Shown here piece by piece: positions 1 to 11,852 of a stretch of DNA of 64,000 bases (positions are counted from its first letter, which is position 1; every line of letters starts with the position of its first letter). Origin of the DNA: Podarcis raffonei. Its lineage: Eukaryota > Chordata > Lepidosauria > Squamata > Lacertidae. The notes below the pieces were generated by a model, which saw only the letters and a program-made list of their open reading frames with translations, searched no databases and had not been told where the DNA came from. Location of the stretch: contig NC_070604.1 of NCBI RefSeq assembly GCF_027172205.1, positions 20,369,523 through 20,433,522 on the forward strand, written 5' to 3'. The translations under genes and the position numbers were made by a program.

Positions 1-2285
1 GAAGATCTCTATCATTTTCACGATCTGTGACAATGTAGGCCACATTCCAATGGTGAGCAGGGCGAAACAAAATGAATCCTTAAAAAAAGAAAAATGCACA
101 CACACACGCACAGAGCACATTTCCAGCTTTTTCTCCACTATAGCACATGTCTGCAGGTGGCTACAAAGATCCCTCTGCCAGAGGAATTTTCTCTCCCAAT
201 CTTAGCACTATGTTCCCTCCACTCTCATTCTAGCGCTTATCTCTCTTATCTTAGTGCTGTGCTGTGGTGCTTAGTGCTAAGATCAGAGATAACATTATTA
301 CTTTGCCAGCTCTTTAAGGGCTTGTTTTCAATCTAATGATTAAAACATGGTAGATGCACCAAATGATCCATTAGTCATGGCAAGATGACTAATGGTAAAA
401 GCCATAAAACGACACCCCCCCCCAAAAAAGCCATAAAATCACATGGGATGATTAATAGGTGGGTGAGGCTCTGGGGCAGGCCTGGCAGAGCAGCTTGAAG
501 GATGTGGCTGGCTGGATTAGGCCTGCAGGCCAGAATTTCCCCACTGCTGCTCTGAATTTAATTATATAACTTTTAAAACCTAATACGTTACTATCCATCT
601 TAAGCCCATATGATAAGAGGGCTATATATCTGAACACACAAACAAGCAAACAAGTTGTAACTCTTTACTTCCTTTCCAAGAAAATGACAAAGTGTTATAT
701 TACTACATTATGTTACTATTTTAGTTAAATGTTGCTTTTTGGTGAAAAGCAGTATACATTTAAAACAAAATGTGAAAACAAGGAAATATTGGGTGAGAAG
801 ACCTATAACTCGCCTTCCTTTCAGTCAATAAAAAGCAATATTGATAAGGATGTCTTTTATAGGACAAATAAGGTTTCACATGCAAGTCTGACCCAACAAA
901 GCAAGCAAACCTATATATCAAGTCAAAAATAAGCCCCACTGAAGTTAGCAGGGCTTGATCCAAGGTATGTGGATACAGGATTGCAACTACCGACTGTTTA
1001 GTCATAGCATTTTCAGAATGAGGTGGGTGTTTTTGCTTTGGTGGCTGTGAAAACATATCCCAAATAGAAGACTACAGGTGTATGATTGACTGCTAAGGGT
1101 TGACCGCTGGCTAGTGCCTTTATGACATCACTAGAACCAAATACCCTCATCACTCTGAAGGGACTTTAAAAGTGAGGCTTTTGAACGCCAGGCAATACGA
1201 ATCTCCACAAAAGGCAAATGTGATTCACTCTGCAGAGAGCTTTAGGCAGCTAAAGACCAAGCACTCATTAAGTATTCACTGTACAGTTAAGTTACAGTCC
1301 AATGGTATCCAGGTCTACTCAGAAGTAAGTTCACGTTTTACAGGGATTCCTCCCATTTAAGTGACAGTCTGGACTTTGGTTCAGAGTTGGCACTGGAGAA
1401 AAGCATATTTGCCTTTAACAGCTGTACAGGCAGGCAGAAATTCAACAGGTTAAGCCTCTTCTGGTATAGAAATGCAATTAGGGGAAAGCTTTACCATGAC
1501 TGTCCCCTCTCTAATTTTGTGTGAGACACCATGCCTCCCAAAAGCAGCCTAATTGAGTTATGCCCCCCCCCTTTGTGACTGGAACCCACAGCAGTCTCTC
1601 AAAACTCAGAATGTGCTCGCTGGTCCAAAAAAAGTTGGTGCCCCCCTAGTCTAGTGGCTGGGCATGATTAGGACTGAGAAAAAATACCTCAGTTCAACCC
1701 AAAACTTGGTGGCTTTAGGCAACTCACATTCTTTAATAAAAGTTGCTTCTTTTTACTGTTTGCCGTCTCACATTAAGAACATTTCTTCTTCATGTTTTAC
1801 TTCTTCTTATTACAGATAATTCCAAACTCAGGTAATTCTGATAACTATAAGATTCACCCACATGAAAAAAAATGGCCTAAAGCCTATAATAATATAAAGA
1901 ACAAGACTATAGTGTTCAAACACAATCGAAGGTATTTTAAATAGATTTTTTCCTTCTTATTTGTGTATTAGCTATTAAAAGGAGACAATTTTGAAATAAA
2001 GTATTATTGTAGCGCAAAGAAATTTTGCAGGGAAACAGACTGTGATAAATGTATTGCAAATCACACATTACAAGGAAAATGAAACAACAAGGTGGGAAGA
2101 CAGACCCCCACACACACCACGTGCCAGTAGAGTATGCATAAGCCAGCTCTGCCCCGTCCCACGCCTTTTCTGGCCACTTCCAGGTTGTGGTGATGTGCAT
2201 TTGAATGGTTGCACACATATTGGACGACCGTGAAATGGTCATTGCCTTTCTTGCTAATGGCAATGGATAGGATTCAAAGAGGTAA
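1..2285. other. DCDC2C intron, no feature recognised
   Basis: AT-rich intronic DNA left of the last DCDC2C exon seen. I find no exon, RNA gene or clear repeat family here. The remaining 3' exons of DCDC2C should lie further left, outside the window. Short cytosine runs occur near 413-424 and 1565. Confidence 0.5.
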
Positions 2286-2442
2286 CGTATTTTTCCATCT
2301 ATAAGACGCCCCCATGCATAAGACGCCCTCTATTTTGGGGGACTCTGATTAAAAAAATGGGGGGAAGATACTATCCGTGTATAAGACGAGCCCAGATTTT
2401 GAACATTTAAGAAAGCATAGTCTTATACACGGAAAAGGATGG
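2286..2442. mobile_element. MITE with imperfect terminal inverted repeats
   Basis: The left end reads cgtatttttccatctataag and the right end is nearly its reverse complement (cttatacacggaaaaggatg). The interior repeats the 'ataagacg' motif. A short body with inverted ends and no coding capacity fits a non-autonomous DNA transposon. The superfamily is not decided. Confidence 0.55.
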
Positions 2443-2504
2443 TACTTTAACCACACTTAACAGTTTAAGCATGCCCTAGGATTTTTGATTCCACGTATAC
2501 ACAC

Positions 2505-2537
2505 AAACACACAAACACACACACACACACACACACC
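2505..2537. repeat. (CA)n microsatellite
   Basis: Run of CA dinucleotides, interrupted on its left side by 'aaacacac' units. Confidence 0.9.
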
Positions 2538-2688
2538 TACCTTTGAAGATGAGATCTCTGGCATATCACAATCTGCTGTTCAAAGCTATCTCAGTAATGA
2601 ACGCAGTTGGAACTGTGGCCGGGGAGCCAGGAGGCAATATCTCCTTCACAGCACAGACTGAGCCATGCAGTTCATTGGATCCCAACTA

Positions 2689-2909
2689 CAGTGGTACCTC
2701 GGGTTACAAACACCTTGGGTTACAAACACTTTGGGTTACAGATTCTGCTAACCTGGAAGCAGTACCTTGGGTTAAGAACTTTACCTCAGGATGAGAACAG
2801 AAATTGTGTGGTGGCCCCATTAGCTAAAGTGGTACCTCAGGTTAAGAACGGTTTCAGGTTAAGAATGGACCTCCGGAATGAATTAAGTTCGTAACCAGAG
2901 GTACCACTG
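2689..2909. mobile_element. TA-flanked MITE, 'cagtggtacctc' family (copy 1)
   Basis: Begins cagtggtacctcgggtta and ends with the inverted form ...ggtaccactg, with TA on both sides (2687-2688 and 2910-2911). The interior has repeated 'ggttacaaac' and 'ggttaagaac' units that can pair with each other. TA target duplication points to a Tc1/mariner-type non-autonomous element. Eight further copies occur in this window. Confidence 0.85.
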
Positions 2910-3132
2910 TATCGTAATTCACACACATTGTCCACGCAGAGCTCCATGTAGACTACAGAGCCTTGCAAATCCTTGAAGTTGGGCCAGAGATTGAAATCCA
3001 TTTGGATGTGCCCAACTTGAATTCATCCGAAACTTGTCTGTTTGACAGTGAGCAGCTGTTGATGCAGCGTTTTTAAATGCGAGGAGAGGAGAGAATATAA
3101 GAATGTTTAAAAGCCATTATAGATAATCTTAC

Positions 3133-3181
3133 CTTTTTCGGAGGGGGTCTTTCTAGAGGTCCAGGTGTGTTAGAATAATAC
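3133..3181 (-). CDS. DCDC2C: DCDC2C exon 6 (linker after DCX2)
   Basis: A 49-bp exon bounded by tatttttag| and |gtaagatta. It encodes YYSNTPGPLERPPPKK after completing a split Arg codon with the preceding exon. The position and the Tyr/Asn-then-Lys-rich character match the RYANVEKNSQRKKK-like stretch after DCX2 in mammals. The exon ends in phase 0, so the frame is open to a further exon left of the window. Confidence 0.7.
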
Positions 3182-4187
3182 CTAAAAATATAAAGTGTAA
3201 TTTACTTAATGTGAATATTTATAAGTGTAAAGCTCAATATTGTTAGTACAACCACCTTGTTTTAAAATGCCGTTATCCTGAAAGGTAGTACAAACTTAAG
3301 TATTGCCCATATGGATTCTGACTCTCATCAGCCCTAGCCAGCATGACCAATGGTCAGGGATGATGAAAGCTGTAGATCAACAGCTGCCGAAGAATCACAG
3401 GTTAGCCATCGCTAGTCTACATGATAATGGCAGGTCTATCTCAGGCAATAACCAATTGCCCACAGACAAACCAGGACATATTGCTTGGTTTGATGTTTTG
3501 CACTGGTCTGAAAACAGTCAATATACCGGTAGTTCTCTGTATTGGTCCAGGGTGGTGGACCAATAAGGTGGGCTGCCCCTAAAGACTCAGGAATCAAGTG
3601 AATTCAAAACTCTGCAGGCTGTAAGCACCTGCAGCTCACTCACTCTTAGTGATAACAACTAAGGAACTATTGCACAGTCTCTAACACTCCTGGTTCAAAT
3701 CCTTTGGTGCTTGGTGCTTAACTTAGATAGTCCACAAACAATGTGATGAGTAGTTATGGGTAGAAGCTTCCTTCCTACAACTTCCCCTAGGCATGTTCTT
3801 TCTGCTTAGAAAACCATTTATCGATATCTGGAAGCATGTAAATGCTTCCACCGTCATTTATTCTTCTAAGAGGCACCAAAATCCAGTTGGCTTCTTGAAG
3901 TTACAAATGTCACTGAATTCTCAATGGATGTATACTACTTTTTTAAGGGTGCAAACATTTTGCTTCTGAAGGGAGTGATTACTAGAGACTGTGCCAGGTA
4001 AAGTTTAGACAGTTCTTAGGCAGCAGCAATTAAAAAAACAAAGAACAAAACGATCTTCTAACTTTTTCTTTATTCCTGAAACTGAACACAAAAGCAGGGC
4101 TGCAATAATTTAGGGCAGGCAACCATAGTTTCTGGCTTCAGTGAGACAAATGTCTGCGCAGATAGGTACAGAATTACAATTTATTTA
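3182..4187. other. DCDC2C intron, mostly unannotated
   Basis: Intronic sequence. Around 3315-3400 a degraded piece of the fold-back hAT MITE family is visible (gaccaatggtcagggatgatg). I see nothing else. Confidence 0.4.
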
Positions 4188-4700
4188 TCTAATAATAATA
4201 ATAATAATAAATTTTATTTATATCCCGCCCTCCCCAGCCGAAGCCGGGCTCAGGGCGGCTAACAACAATAAAACAGTACAAAAGTACAACACAAACAACA
4301 CTCTAAAATCATTCATTATAAAATTAATTAAATTCAAGCCACTGGCCACCATTGGGCCAGAGCTCTGCGAAGATTGCCGAGGGAGGGAGTCAGGCTGTGC
4401 CCTGGCCAAAGGCCTGGCGGAACAGCTCTGTCTTGCAGGCCCTGCGGAAAGATGTCAAGTCCCGCAGGGCCCTAGTCTCTTGTGACAGAGTGTTCCACCA
4501 GGTCGGAGCCACAGCCGAAAAAGCCCTGGCTCTAGTTGAGGCCAGCCTAACTTCTCTGTGGCCTGGGACCTTCAAGATGTTTTTATTTGAAGACCGTAAG
4601 TTTCTCTGTGGGGCATACCAGGAGAGGCGGTCCCGTAGGTACGAGGGTCCTAGGCCGTATAGGCCTAGTATATGCAGTGCCAAAAGCAGAGAGTGACTAC
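4188..4700 (-). mobile_element. CR1/L2-type LINE 3' fragment with (ATT)n tail
   Basis: On the minus strand a reading frame carries LGLYGLGPSYLRDRLSWYAP and, further on, ARAFSAVAPTWWNTLSQETR, typical of the C-terminal end of CR1/L2-clade LINE ORF2 proteins. It runs into a 3' region 'gggcgggatataaat' and a microsatellite tail seen on the plus strand as (aat)n at 4193-4210. It is 5'-truncated. Confidence 0.75.
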
Positions 4701-5510
4701 ACACAGTCAGCCTATGTATTCTGTGCCTCAAATTTTGTAAATTCTGCGAGAAAGGACCCCAGATTCTGCAGTTGGAATAAACTGTGCAAATTAAGAATAT
4801 TTCATAACATCTATTGATGAGACATAATTGATTTTATATCCATGATTCATTTTTTTAGATAAAAAAAACATGGGGCAGGGAAACTGTAGAAACAGGAAAA
4901 AGGAAGACTGAAGGAAGACATATTCAAAAGCCTCTTTATAAACTATGTATGCTATATATTTTTAAACATGAAAAGTAATTTACTCAGGATATTGGAATAC
5001 ATCACAGACCACACTTTCTGTCTAATGCAGCAAACCTGTGGATGTAAAGAAGGAATACTGCCCTATTTTATAAGAGAAAGAGAAAGCTGTTGACCTCTAT
5101 GTCAGAAGCATTTGCCAAGTGAATCAAATCTGCTGTCAATAATTCTGCCATAAGTTTTAAACAAAATAAAAATAAAAATGCAGCTCTTATTATATTTACA
5201 GAAACAAGGCTACTGGCTGCCTGGATCCTGTACTGTTGCTCACTACTGCAGTTTCTGGGAAGAGTTTACACTCAGCTGAAGCAATAAGCTTAATTGGTGG
5301 GACAGACTGCTTTTCTATTTATAACCATGGCTGAAAATAGTAAGGCTGTAGTTAGCATAACTGTGCAACTCGGCCCCTTTGTAGCTTTCTACAAAGTCCA
5401 GAGCTTATGCACAAAAGTTGCGCCTACACAAAAAAAAAACACAAGAAACAAAACAAAAACAAAAACACACTGGGCATAACCCCGAGTACAAAACAAATGA
5501 GTAACCATTA
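4701..5510. other. DCDC2C intron, no feature recognised
   Basis: AT-rich intronic DNA with A-rich runs near 5430-5465. No exon or clear repeat seen. Confidence 0.4.
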
Positions 5511-5764
5511 CAGTGGACGCTCGGGTTGCGAACGTGATCCGTGCGGGATGCACGTTCACAACCCGCAGCATTCGCAACTCGCAGCGGTGCATCTGTGCAC
5601 GCACGGGTTGCGATTCGGCGCTCATGCGCAAAGCACGATTTAGCGCTTCTGTGCATGCGCAACCACCAAAACCTGGAAGTAACCCATTCCAGTACTACGG
5701 GTTTTGGGGCATCCGTAACCCGAAAAAATGCAACCTGAAGCGTCTGTAACCTGAGGTATGACTG
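5511..5764. mobile_element. TA-flanked MITE, CpG-rich subfamily
   Basis: Starts cagtggacgctcgggttgcg after TA (5509-5510) and ends ...ctgaggtatgactg before TA (5765-5766). Ends are related to the 'cagtggtacctc' family, but the interior is GC/CpG-rich with repeated 'ggttgcga' and 'cgcaac' units. It is a distinct subfamily with the same TA target duplication. Confidence 0.75.
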
Positions 5765-6399
5765 TATTTAAGTAGAGAGCAAGAGAATGTGAATAACTTT
5801 TACAAAGAAGGATCTAAGTCAAGGCCTATATCAAGATAAGGAGGCTTAATGAAAGTGTGGGCAAAGCTCCAAGAAGTCAGTCACCTGATGTCTCTCAGCT
5901 AAAGGAATCTGATAGAGAGTGACTGGGGCAAAAAAAAAAAAGAAGCATTCTAACAAGATGGTCTGACTGACCTTCAGGAATGGACCTTCAGGATTTAGCT
6001 CCTGAGCTAAATCAGAGCAAATGGAAATACATTAAAGAATGTTCTATGACAAGTGTTTCCTGAAAATGAGCTGCCCTCAACCATAACCTCATAAGCAAAG
6101 AGATGAAGGCATTTAGGTTGGGGAACAAACACTAAGAATATCTGTTTTATTTTACACAAGCCTAATTGGATCAGTATGAAAGCTGGGGGGGAAACCTGAA
6201 CCACAGACCAAGAAAACTCTCCCAACATTGTGGTAGAGTTATTGACATATAATGAAAGGTCTTCTAATCGCTTCAAAACCAGCTTCAGACACAGAAAGTA
6301 AACTGTGGTGAGATAACAAACATTACTGTGGGATGGAATAAAAACAATGGGAAAATACTTGGCCATCTGAACTAATTCAAGTCAATATGGCTAGATAAC

Positions 6400-6890
6400 A
6401 GTTGCTGAGGGGCAAAAGAGCAAAGAAGAGCTCCCCCCAGGTGCCAGCTACATGGTGGACTGTTCCAGGTGCTCTGCTTACGCCATGTTGGTACTCAAGA
6501 TGACCCCATCCTGCTGTAGCATGGAGCTCATACATAGCTTGCTTTGATCTCCACTAATTGGCCAGCTTGGATGGTACCCTTATCTGTGGGCCTGGTAGGT
6601 TGGGCACAAAGAGGAGAAACATTGGCAATGTTTGGGCATTTGCCACCTGTTTTCCTGTTTGACAAATGCTATTCCACTGTATAATGAATGTATGCATCTT
6701 AGCTTGGGTGCGGACAGTCCCTCACTGGACTAAGCCATCTCCTTGCTGTGGAGTCCGTCCCACAGGTGCTCTTCAATAAAAACACTGGAAGTGGTCACTC
6801 TGGCGTTTTAGACTTTTTCCTTGGTTCTTCAGCGAAACCCAAACTCCCGTGAGCCCTCTGGCTCTGCAGGGCGCAACACTATAGACACTA
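6400..6890 (+). mobile_element. Putative solo LTR of an endogenous retrovirus-like element
   Basis: A block of about 490 bp without coding potential has LTR-like layout: a polyadenylation signal (aataaa near 6775) followed by a U5-like stretch and a terminal ...gcgcaaca. I could not define a confident left boundary or target duplication. Treated as an old fossil. Confidence 0.35.
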
Positions 6891-6993
6891 TGGCATAGAG
6901 GCTTCTAGAACATGCATTCAGTGTGCCTGCAAAGGATGCTGGCCAGGTTGAAACAAGCCTACAAATCTCTTCCACATTTCTGTTGACTTAGAT

Positions 6994-7129
6994 CAGGCAT
7001 CCCCACACTCGGCCCTCCAGCTGTTTTGGGACTACAACTCCCACCATCCCTAGCTAACAGGACCAGTGGTCAGGGATGATGGGGACTGTAGTTCCAAAAC
7101 ACCTGGAGGGCCGAGTTTGGGGATGCCTG
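6994..7129. mobile_element. Fold-back hAT MITE (copy A)
   Basis: Near-palindromic 136-bp element starting caggcatccccacactcggc and ending with the inverted form. It is flanked by 8-bp duplications acttagat (6986-6993) and acttaggt (7130-7137), one mismatch. Short CAGG-type ends and an 8-bp duplication indicate a hAT-type non-autonomous element. Confidence 0.85.
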
Positions 7130-7141
7130 ACTTAGGTAGTA

Positions 7142-7381
7142 CAGTGGTACCTATGGTTGCGAACAAGATCCGTTCTGGAGCCCCGTTCGCAACATGAGCA
7201 GAACGCAACCCGCGTCTGCATGTGCTCAGGTCGCGATTCGCCGCTTCTGCGCATGATGTCATTTTGAGCGTCTGCGTATGCGGTGAAACCCGGAAGTAAC
7301 TCTTTCTGGTTCTTCCAGGTCACTGCGGGACGCAACCTGAAAAGATTTAACCTGAAGCAAACGTAACAAGAGGTATGACTG
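7142..7381. mobile_element. TA-flanked MITE, CpG-rich subfamily
   Basis: Starts cagtggtacctatggttgcg after TA (7140-7141) and ends ...aagaggtatgactg before TA. The interior has 'ttgcgaac' and 'cgcaacc' units as in the 5.5-kb copy. It sits only 12 bp from the hAT MITE to its left. Confidence 0.75.
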
Positions 7382-7437
7382 TACTTTCATAAGCAGAGGT
7401 TGAATGGCCATCTGTTATGGATGCTTTAGTTGAGATT

Positions 7438-7500
7438 ATTGCACTGCAGCGAGTTGGACTCAATGACCCTTGGGATCCCCTTTCCAACTGTTCTGTGAAT
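7438..7500 (+). mobile_element. CR1 3'-tail fragment
   Basis: Contains gttggactcaatgaccctt...ccttt.ccaactgttctgtgaatcctatg, the usual CR1 3'-terminal motif block ending near the ATTCTATG repeat unit. It may be the end of a CR1-tailed SINE whose head is lost. Confidence 0.55.
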
Positions 7501-8082
7501 CCTATGTTCCTGGAGTAAGTTCACCGAGAGAGGCAGCCAGGCCATAGCAGTGAACACAAGAGTTGTGCTATGCTTTCAACACATCCAGCTCCCTTCCTGT
7601 GTCCTGTCAGAGCAAGAGCTCTGAAGGGGGGGGAGCAGCCGTAATGGCTCAGACTCACTGCTTGATTCTTCCACAAAGGGGGGAAAAGGAGGGTAGCACT
7701 GAAAAGAAAACAGAGAAGAAGAGATCCTAACAGCTGCTGGCTAGTAGACAAATCCACTGAAATGAATCCAACGTTCTCCAATTCTTTCACAAAGTAGTAT
7801 CTCTTGTGCTGCGCTGTCTGCAAGATCAAGTTCCCTATGGTTTTCTGGGTTTGTTTTGCACCCCCTGCCCTGTTACTTTGATGGTAGTTAGTGGTTTCCA
7901 CTAACTATGCTCAGTTTAAAAACTTTTAACAGTTTAAAAACTTCTTCCCGCAAAAATAAAAAGGGGGAGGAATCAAACCATGATGCACTTTATTCATTGA
8001 AGATTTGCACTGAAGTAGATCTATAATTTACTCCTCATCAATTTTACTACCATGCAGGATCTATCACCTCTATGATATAAAT

Positions 8083-8218
8083 TAGGCTTCCTCAGCCTCG
8101 GCCCTCCAGATGTTTTTGGCCTACAACTCCCATGATCCCTAGCTAGCAGGACCAGTGGTCAGGGATGATGGGAATTGTAGTCTCAAAACATCTGGAGGGC
8201 CGAGGTTGAGGAAGCCTG
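8083..8218. mobile_element. Fold-back hAT MITE (copy B)
   Basis: Near-palindrome from taggcttcctcagcctcggc to ...gaggttgaggaagcctg, flanked by perfect 8-bp duplications atataaat (8075-8082 and 8219-8226). Same family as the 7.0-kb copy. Confidence 0.88.
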
Positions 8219-8597
8219 ATATAAATACTAAAATGTAAGGTCTCTGTAAGAACAAGCCAGCTTCAGAACCACAGAGGTTAGTGGTAAACCACTGAGGTTA
8301 GTGGTAAAAACACGATCCTGAGTTTGCATGCAATGACTAAATTTAAATGAAATTGGCCCCCAAAGCTGCCAAAGTCCTCCTACTAGGAGTGTGTGCACAC
8401 TATGCCTTTAAAGCACATTCAAAGCACATTCTCTCTCTCAAAGAATTCTGGGCATTGTAGTTTACTCTTCACAGAGTTACAATTCCCAGAAATCCTTAAC
8501 AAACTACAGTGGCTGGATTTGTGTGTTTGTTTTTTTACGGGTGGATGCAAGGAGAGCAGGAAAGGCAGGGGTGGGGTGGAAGCCCAACCAGTGTGTG

Positions 8598-9360
8598 CAG
8601 TGCTAAGACATGGTTTAGCATGAAATGTAAACATATCCATAAATGGGCTAAGGATTTTGGTTATAATATTCAGTTAGAGTCATGGGGAAAGTTATGGAAC
8701 GAAGGAATTCAATTTACTGCCTGTGGTGCTTTAAAAGAAAAGGTTATGATAATGATGTATAAATGGTATATAACACCAACTAAACTTGCTAATATGTATA
8801 AGACTAGAAATAAGGAAATGTAAAGAAAAGGATGGAAATTTCTATCATATGTGGTGGACATGCAGTAAAGTAAAACTTACTGGGAAATGATATATAATGA
8901 GTTAAAGAAAATGTACAAAAGTACATTTAAAAAAACAAAAAACCAGAAGCATTTTTATTGGGTATAGTAGGTGAAGAAATCCCGAAAAAAGATCAGAAAT
9001 TATTTATGTATGCAACAATGGCAGCAAGGATTCTTTTAGCCCAAAAATGGAAGCAGCAGGAATTACCAACAATAGAAGAGTGGCAGATAAAGATGGTGGA
9101 ATATGCAGAACTGGCGAAACTGACCTGGAAAATCCAAAACCAGCGCGATCAAGCCTTCCCAAAAGATTGGAGTAAATTTGTACAATATTTGAAGGAAATT
9201 TGTAAACAATTAACAACACTTAGGGAATTAGGGAAACCATTAGACGGGAGGGAGGTAAGTCGATTAATTAGCTCATATGAGCAAAAACATATGTGAATAA
9301 TAAGGATGTATTTAAATGTTATGAAATGGAAAATTAATAAAAATATTACAATAAAATGAA
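8598..9360 (+). mobile_element. L1-type LINE 3' end (5'-truncated)
   Basis: Broken frames encode the C-terminal part of an L1-clade ORF2: the plus strand at 8850 reads YHMWWTCSK-like, and 8958-9296 reads FMYATMAARILLAQKWKQQE followed by a Trp/Lys-rich stretch. It ends in an A/T-rich 3' region (taaaatgaaataaaataaat). Frame changes make it inactive. Confidence 0.75.
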
Positions 9361-9903
9361 ATAAAATAAATGCCACTGGTACAAAATAGAAGTGCTATGA
9401 ACCAATCATTTGAAGCAATGGGGCTGCTGTGGGCTCAGGCTGCTGCTTTCAATATATATAAAACCTTTCCAAACGATTTCATATTTCCTTCAACTATTAT
9501 GAAGTCACTTGTCCTGTAGCGTTTGCCCTTTCCCATTATAAGAAACCCAAAAAAATGTTTAGCACTTAAATCCCAAGTGACATGAATATGAAAGTCAATC
9601 TATCGAATGCCTAAGAAAACAAGGGTTCGTTCTGTCCCTAAAAACTCCCTACAATAAAGAAAGCAACATTCTAAGACCGTTTAACAGGACTCAGGCGCTT
9701 AATGTTTACAGATTTCAATCGAATTTGGAACAATTTAGCAACACTAACTTCCGCTAAAAGGGCTGAAATCCAAATTAGCAAAATACTTATACTAACCCAA
9801 GCAAAGGGCGGGGGGGTTGGGGGGTGACAGGAGGTATAATGTCAGTTTTTAATATCCCAGCAATGTAACATCAATTAAGTTATATCATTAATATTGTGCT
9901 CAC

Positions 9904-10041
9904 CGCCGAATATCTTCTGGAACTCTAGGATGCTGCCAGTACGGCAAAGGCTGAAATTTTTCTTTGCCGCATGCAACGTAGAAATGGTTATGTTCTAGCT
10001 CATCAGACCCATGTACAGACTGGCCATTTAATGTAAACAGT
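9904..10041 (-). CDS. DCDC2C: DCDC2C exon 5 (second half of DCX2)
   Basis: A 138-bp exon between tttcttacag| and |gtgagcac. It encodes LFTLNGQSVHGSDELEHNHF and continues YVACGKEKFQPLPYW..PRVPEDIR. The LFTLNG turn and the FYVA.G.E.F motif are DCX hallmarks, and LPYW..PRVP is DCDC2C-like. The first base completes an AG|A arginine codon from exon 4. Confidence 0.93.
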
Positions 10042-10259
10042 CTGTAAGAAATGCATATTGAAAAAGTAAGTATATTATACCTATCAACAGAATACAGTCC
10101 CTCCAGTGTGCATAATTATCAGCTCCACTAGCAGCCTGTTTAATTATAACTTTGGAAAAACCAAGAAAATTGGTTCCATTTTTCTGAAGCAATTTTCAAA
10201 GGCTACCAGGGCGTAGCCAAGGGGGAGGCAGGTAAAGGCAGCTGCTCCTCCTGAATCAA

Positions 10260-10530
10260 TACAAATAAATAAAAATACATAACTGAGGTTCTGCCCCGTC
10301 CCAAACAAGAGTCCTGCCCTCAATAATCAGCTCCCAACTGATTAAAAACAGAATAAACATTTAAAAATTCCCTAAACAGGGCTGCCTTCAGATGTCTTCT
10401 AAAAGTCAAGATAGTTGTTTATTTCCTTGATATCTGATGGGAGGGCGTTCTACAGGGCAGGCGCCACCACCGAGAAGGCCCTCTGCCTAACAAAAGGCTT
10501 GCCCCCTCCCCAAATCTTGGCTAAACCCAT
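10260..10530 (-). mobile_element. CR1/L2-type LINE 3' fragment
   Basis: On the plus strand an A-rich tail (aaataaataaaaatacat) is followed by degraded inverted LINE sequence including tgatgggagggcgttctacagggcaggcgccaccaccgag. The same motifs (ttccacagggcgg.gccac) mark the CR1/L2 copy at 4.2 kb. Confidence 0.55.
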
Positions 10531-10824
10531 GAAGACTACACTGGCCCAGTGCAGACACAATGCTGGCCACCCAAATAACTATAGAAAGCCCAGAAGTAGG
10601 GCATGTGGGCAATATACCTCTCTTGCTGTTGCTCCTCAGGAGTTGGCCTTCAGATACTTGCTGTCTTGCTTCAATAGCTAGTAGCCACTATGAATGTGAC
10701 TCAGCTGCTTTTAAAGTAATCTAAGGCTGTGTATACAATCCCGTCTACTCTGCATCTGGTGTACTCCCACCACTGTCTTCAGAAGTTGTGTACACATGAC
10801 ATTAGCCACATAAGCACTGCTTAC

Positions 10825-10956
10825 CTATGGATACCCCCAGAGCGAGAAGACACTTTTTCATTTATCAATCCAAGGACACCATTCCAACTTTTCAGGGTGA
10901 ACTTGGGGAGGAGAATTTTCACAGGCGGTATCAACATGTCTCCATTTGTGAAAACA
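10825..10956 (-). CDS. DCDC2C: DCDC2C exon 4 (first half of DCX2)
   Basis: A 132-bp exon between ctttttgatag| and |gtaagcagt. It encodes VFTNGDMLIPPVKILLPKFT then LKSWNGVLGLINEKVSSRSG and GIH. NGD/NGR followed by a Pro-rich strand, the SW..VL core and EKV.....G are conserved in DCX domains. Phases match both neighbours (AG|T before, AG|A after). Divergence from the mammalian sequence is higher here than in DCX1. Confidence 0.92.
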
Positions 10957-11852
10957 CTATCAAAAAGACACAGGAACAAGCTATTTTAAGTAAGGAAACT
11001 TCTGGGGGAAAATATTATATTTAGAAAATTACTCTGATAAGAATATGTTTCATTAGGAATCCAGCTAGTTGCATTTCAGGGACAAGCTTCAAATCTCAAC
11101 CTCTCCGACAAAACATTTTAACTCATCAGATAGTATTGTATATTTTCACCCATTTCCATCTGACATGATAGGGGAAACAAAAGTGAAATACGTTCAGTTG
11201 GAGAACCCAAGGAAGATACAGCCTTTGAAAATTCAATTACTTTCTCCTATACCGACAAAAGATGTCCTCAACAATTCCCAGAGGAAATAAACCACAATCC
11301 TTTTAAAGAGATAATAGAATCAATTGATTTCTTCAGCGAAGCTCACATTAGAAAATGGCTCTTCCTCTACCTGCAAAGATCCATGGAACCACTTTGAGAC
11401 TAAAGCTGTAATCTTAAGTATACTGACCTGGAAGTTAAGTATAAATGAAATCAATGGGACTTACTTCTGAGTAAATATGATTAGGAACTGGGCTGCAAAA
11501 GCTTTGAAAAGAAGCAAAAGTTTGGATAAATCAGAGACAGACACTAAGCCAGTTGAAGTACCTATATATTTTTGGAGAATGGCTATTCCAAATCTCCACT
11601 CCTCTATTTTCCCCTGCTTAAAGTGTGTCTGTGTAGTGGGGCATCATTCCTCCTACAGTAATAGTGTAATCAAACGAAGAGCCAACACACACAATACAGC
11701 AACAAGATTTGCTGAAAGGATTTTTCTTAACACTGCTGTTAACTTCCTTAAAGCACGTTACTACGAAAGGGGTAGTAGTTCTACTCTCTCATATGAAAAG
11801 CTAAACAACACATCTGATATATAAGGCTGGGTTAACTATGACTACAATAGCA

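Noticed and set aside
1-24. Possible DCDC2C exon at the left edge (acceptor-like tgtcacag followed by an open frame)
   Set aside because: Neither usable frame resembles the family tail, and phase 0 after exon 6 gives IVKMIEIF, which matches nothing I know.
4141-4817. Host gene suggested by several 100-codon frames on both strands
   Set aside because: Content is a CR1/L2 LINE 3' end with microsatellite tail.
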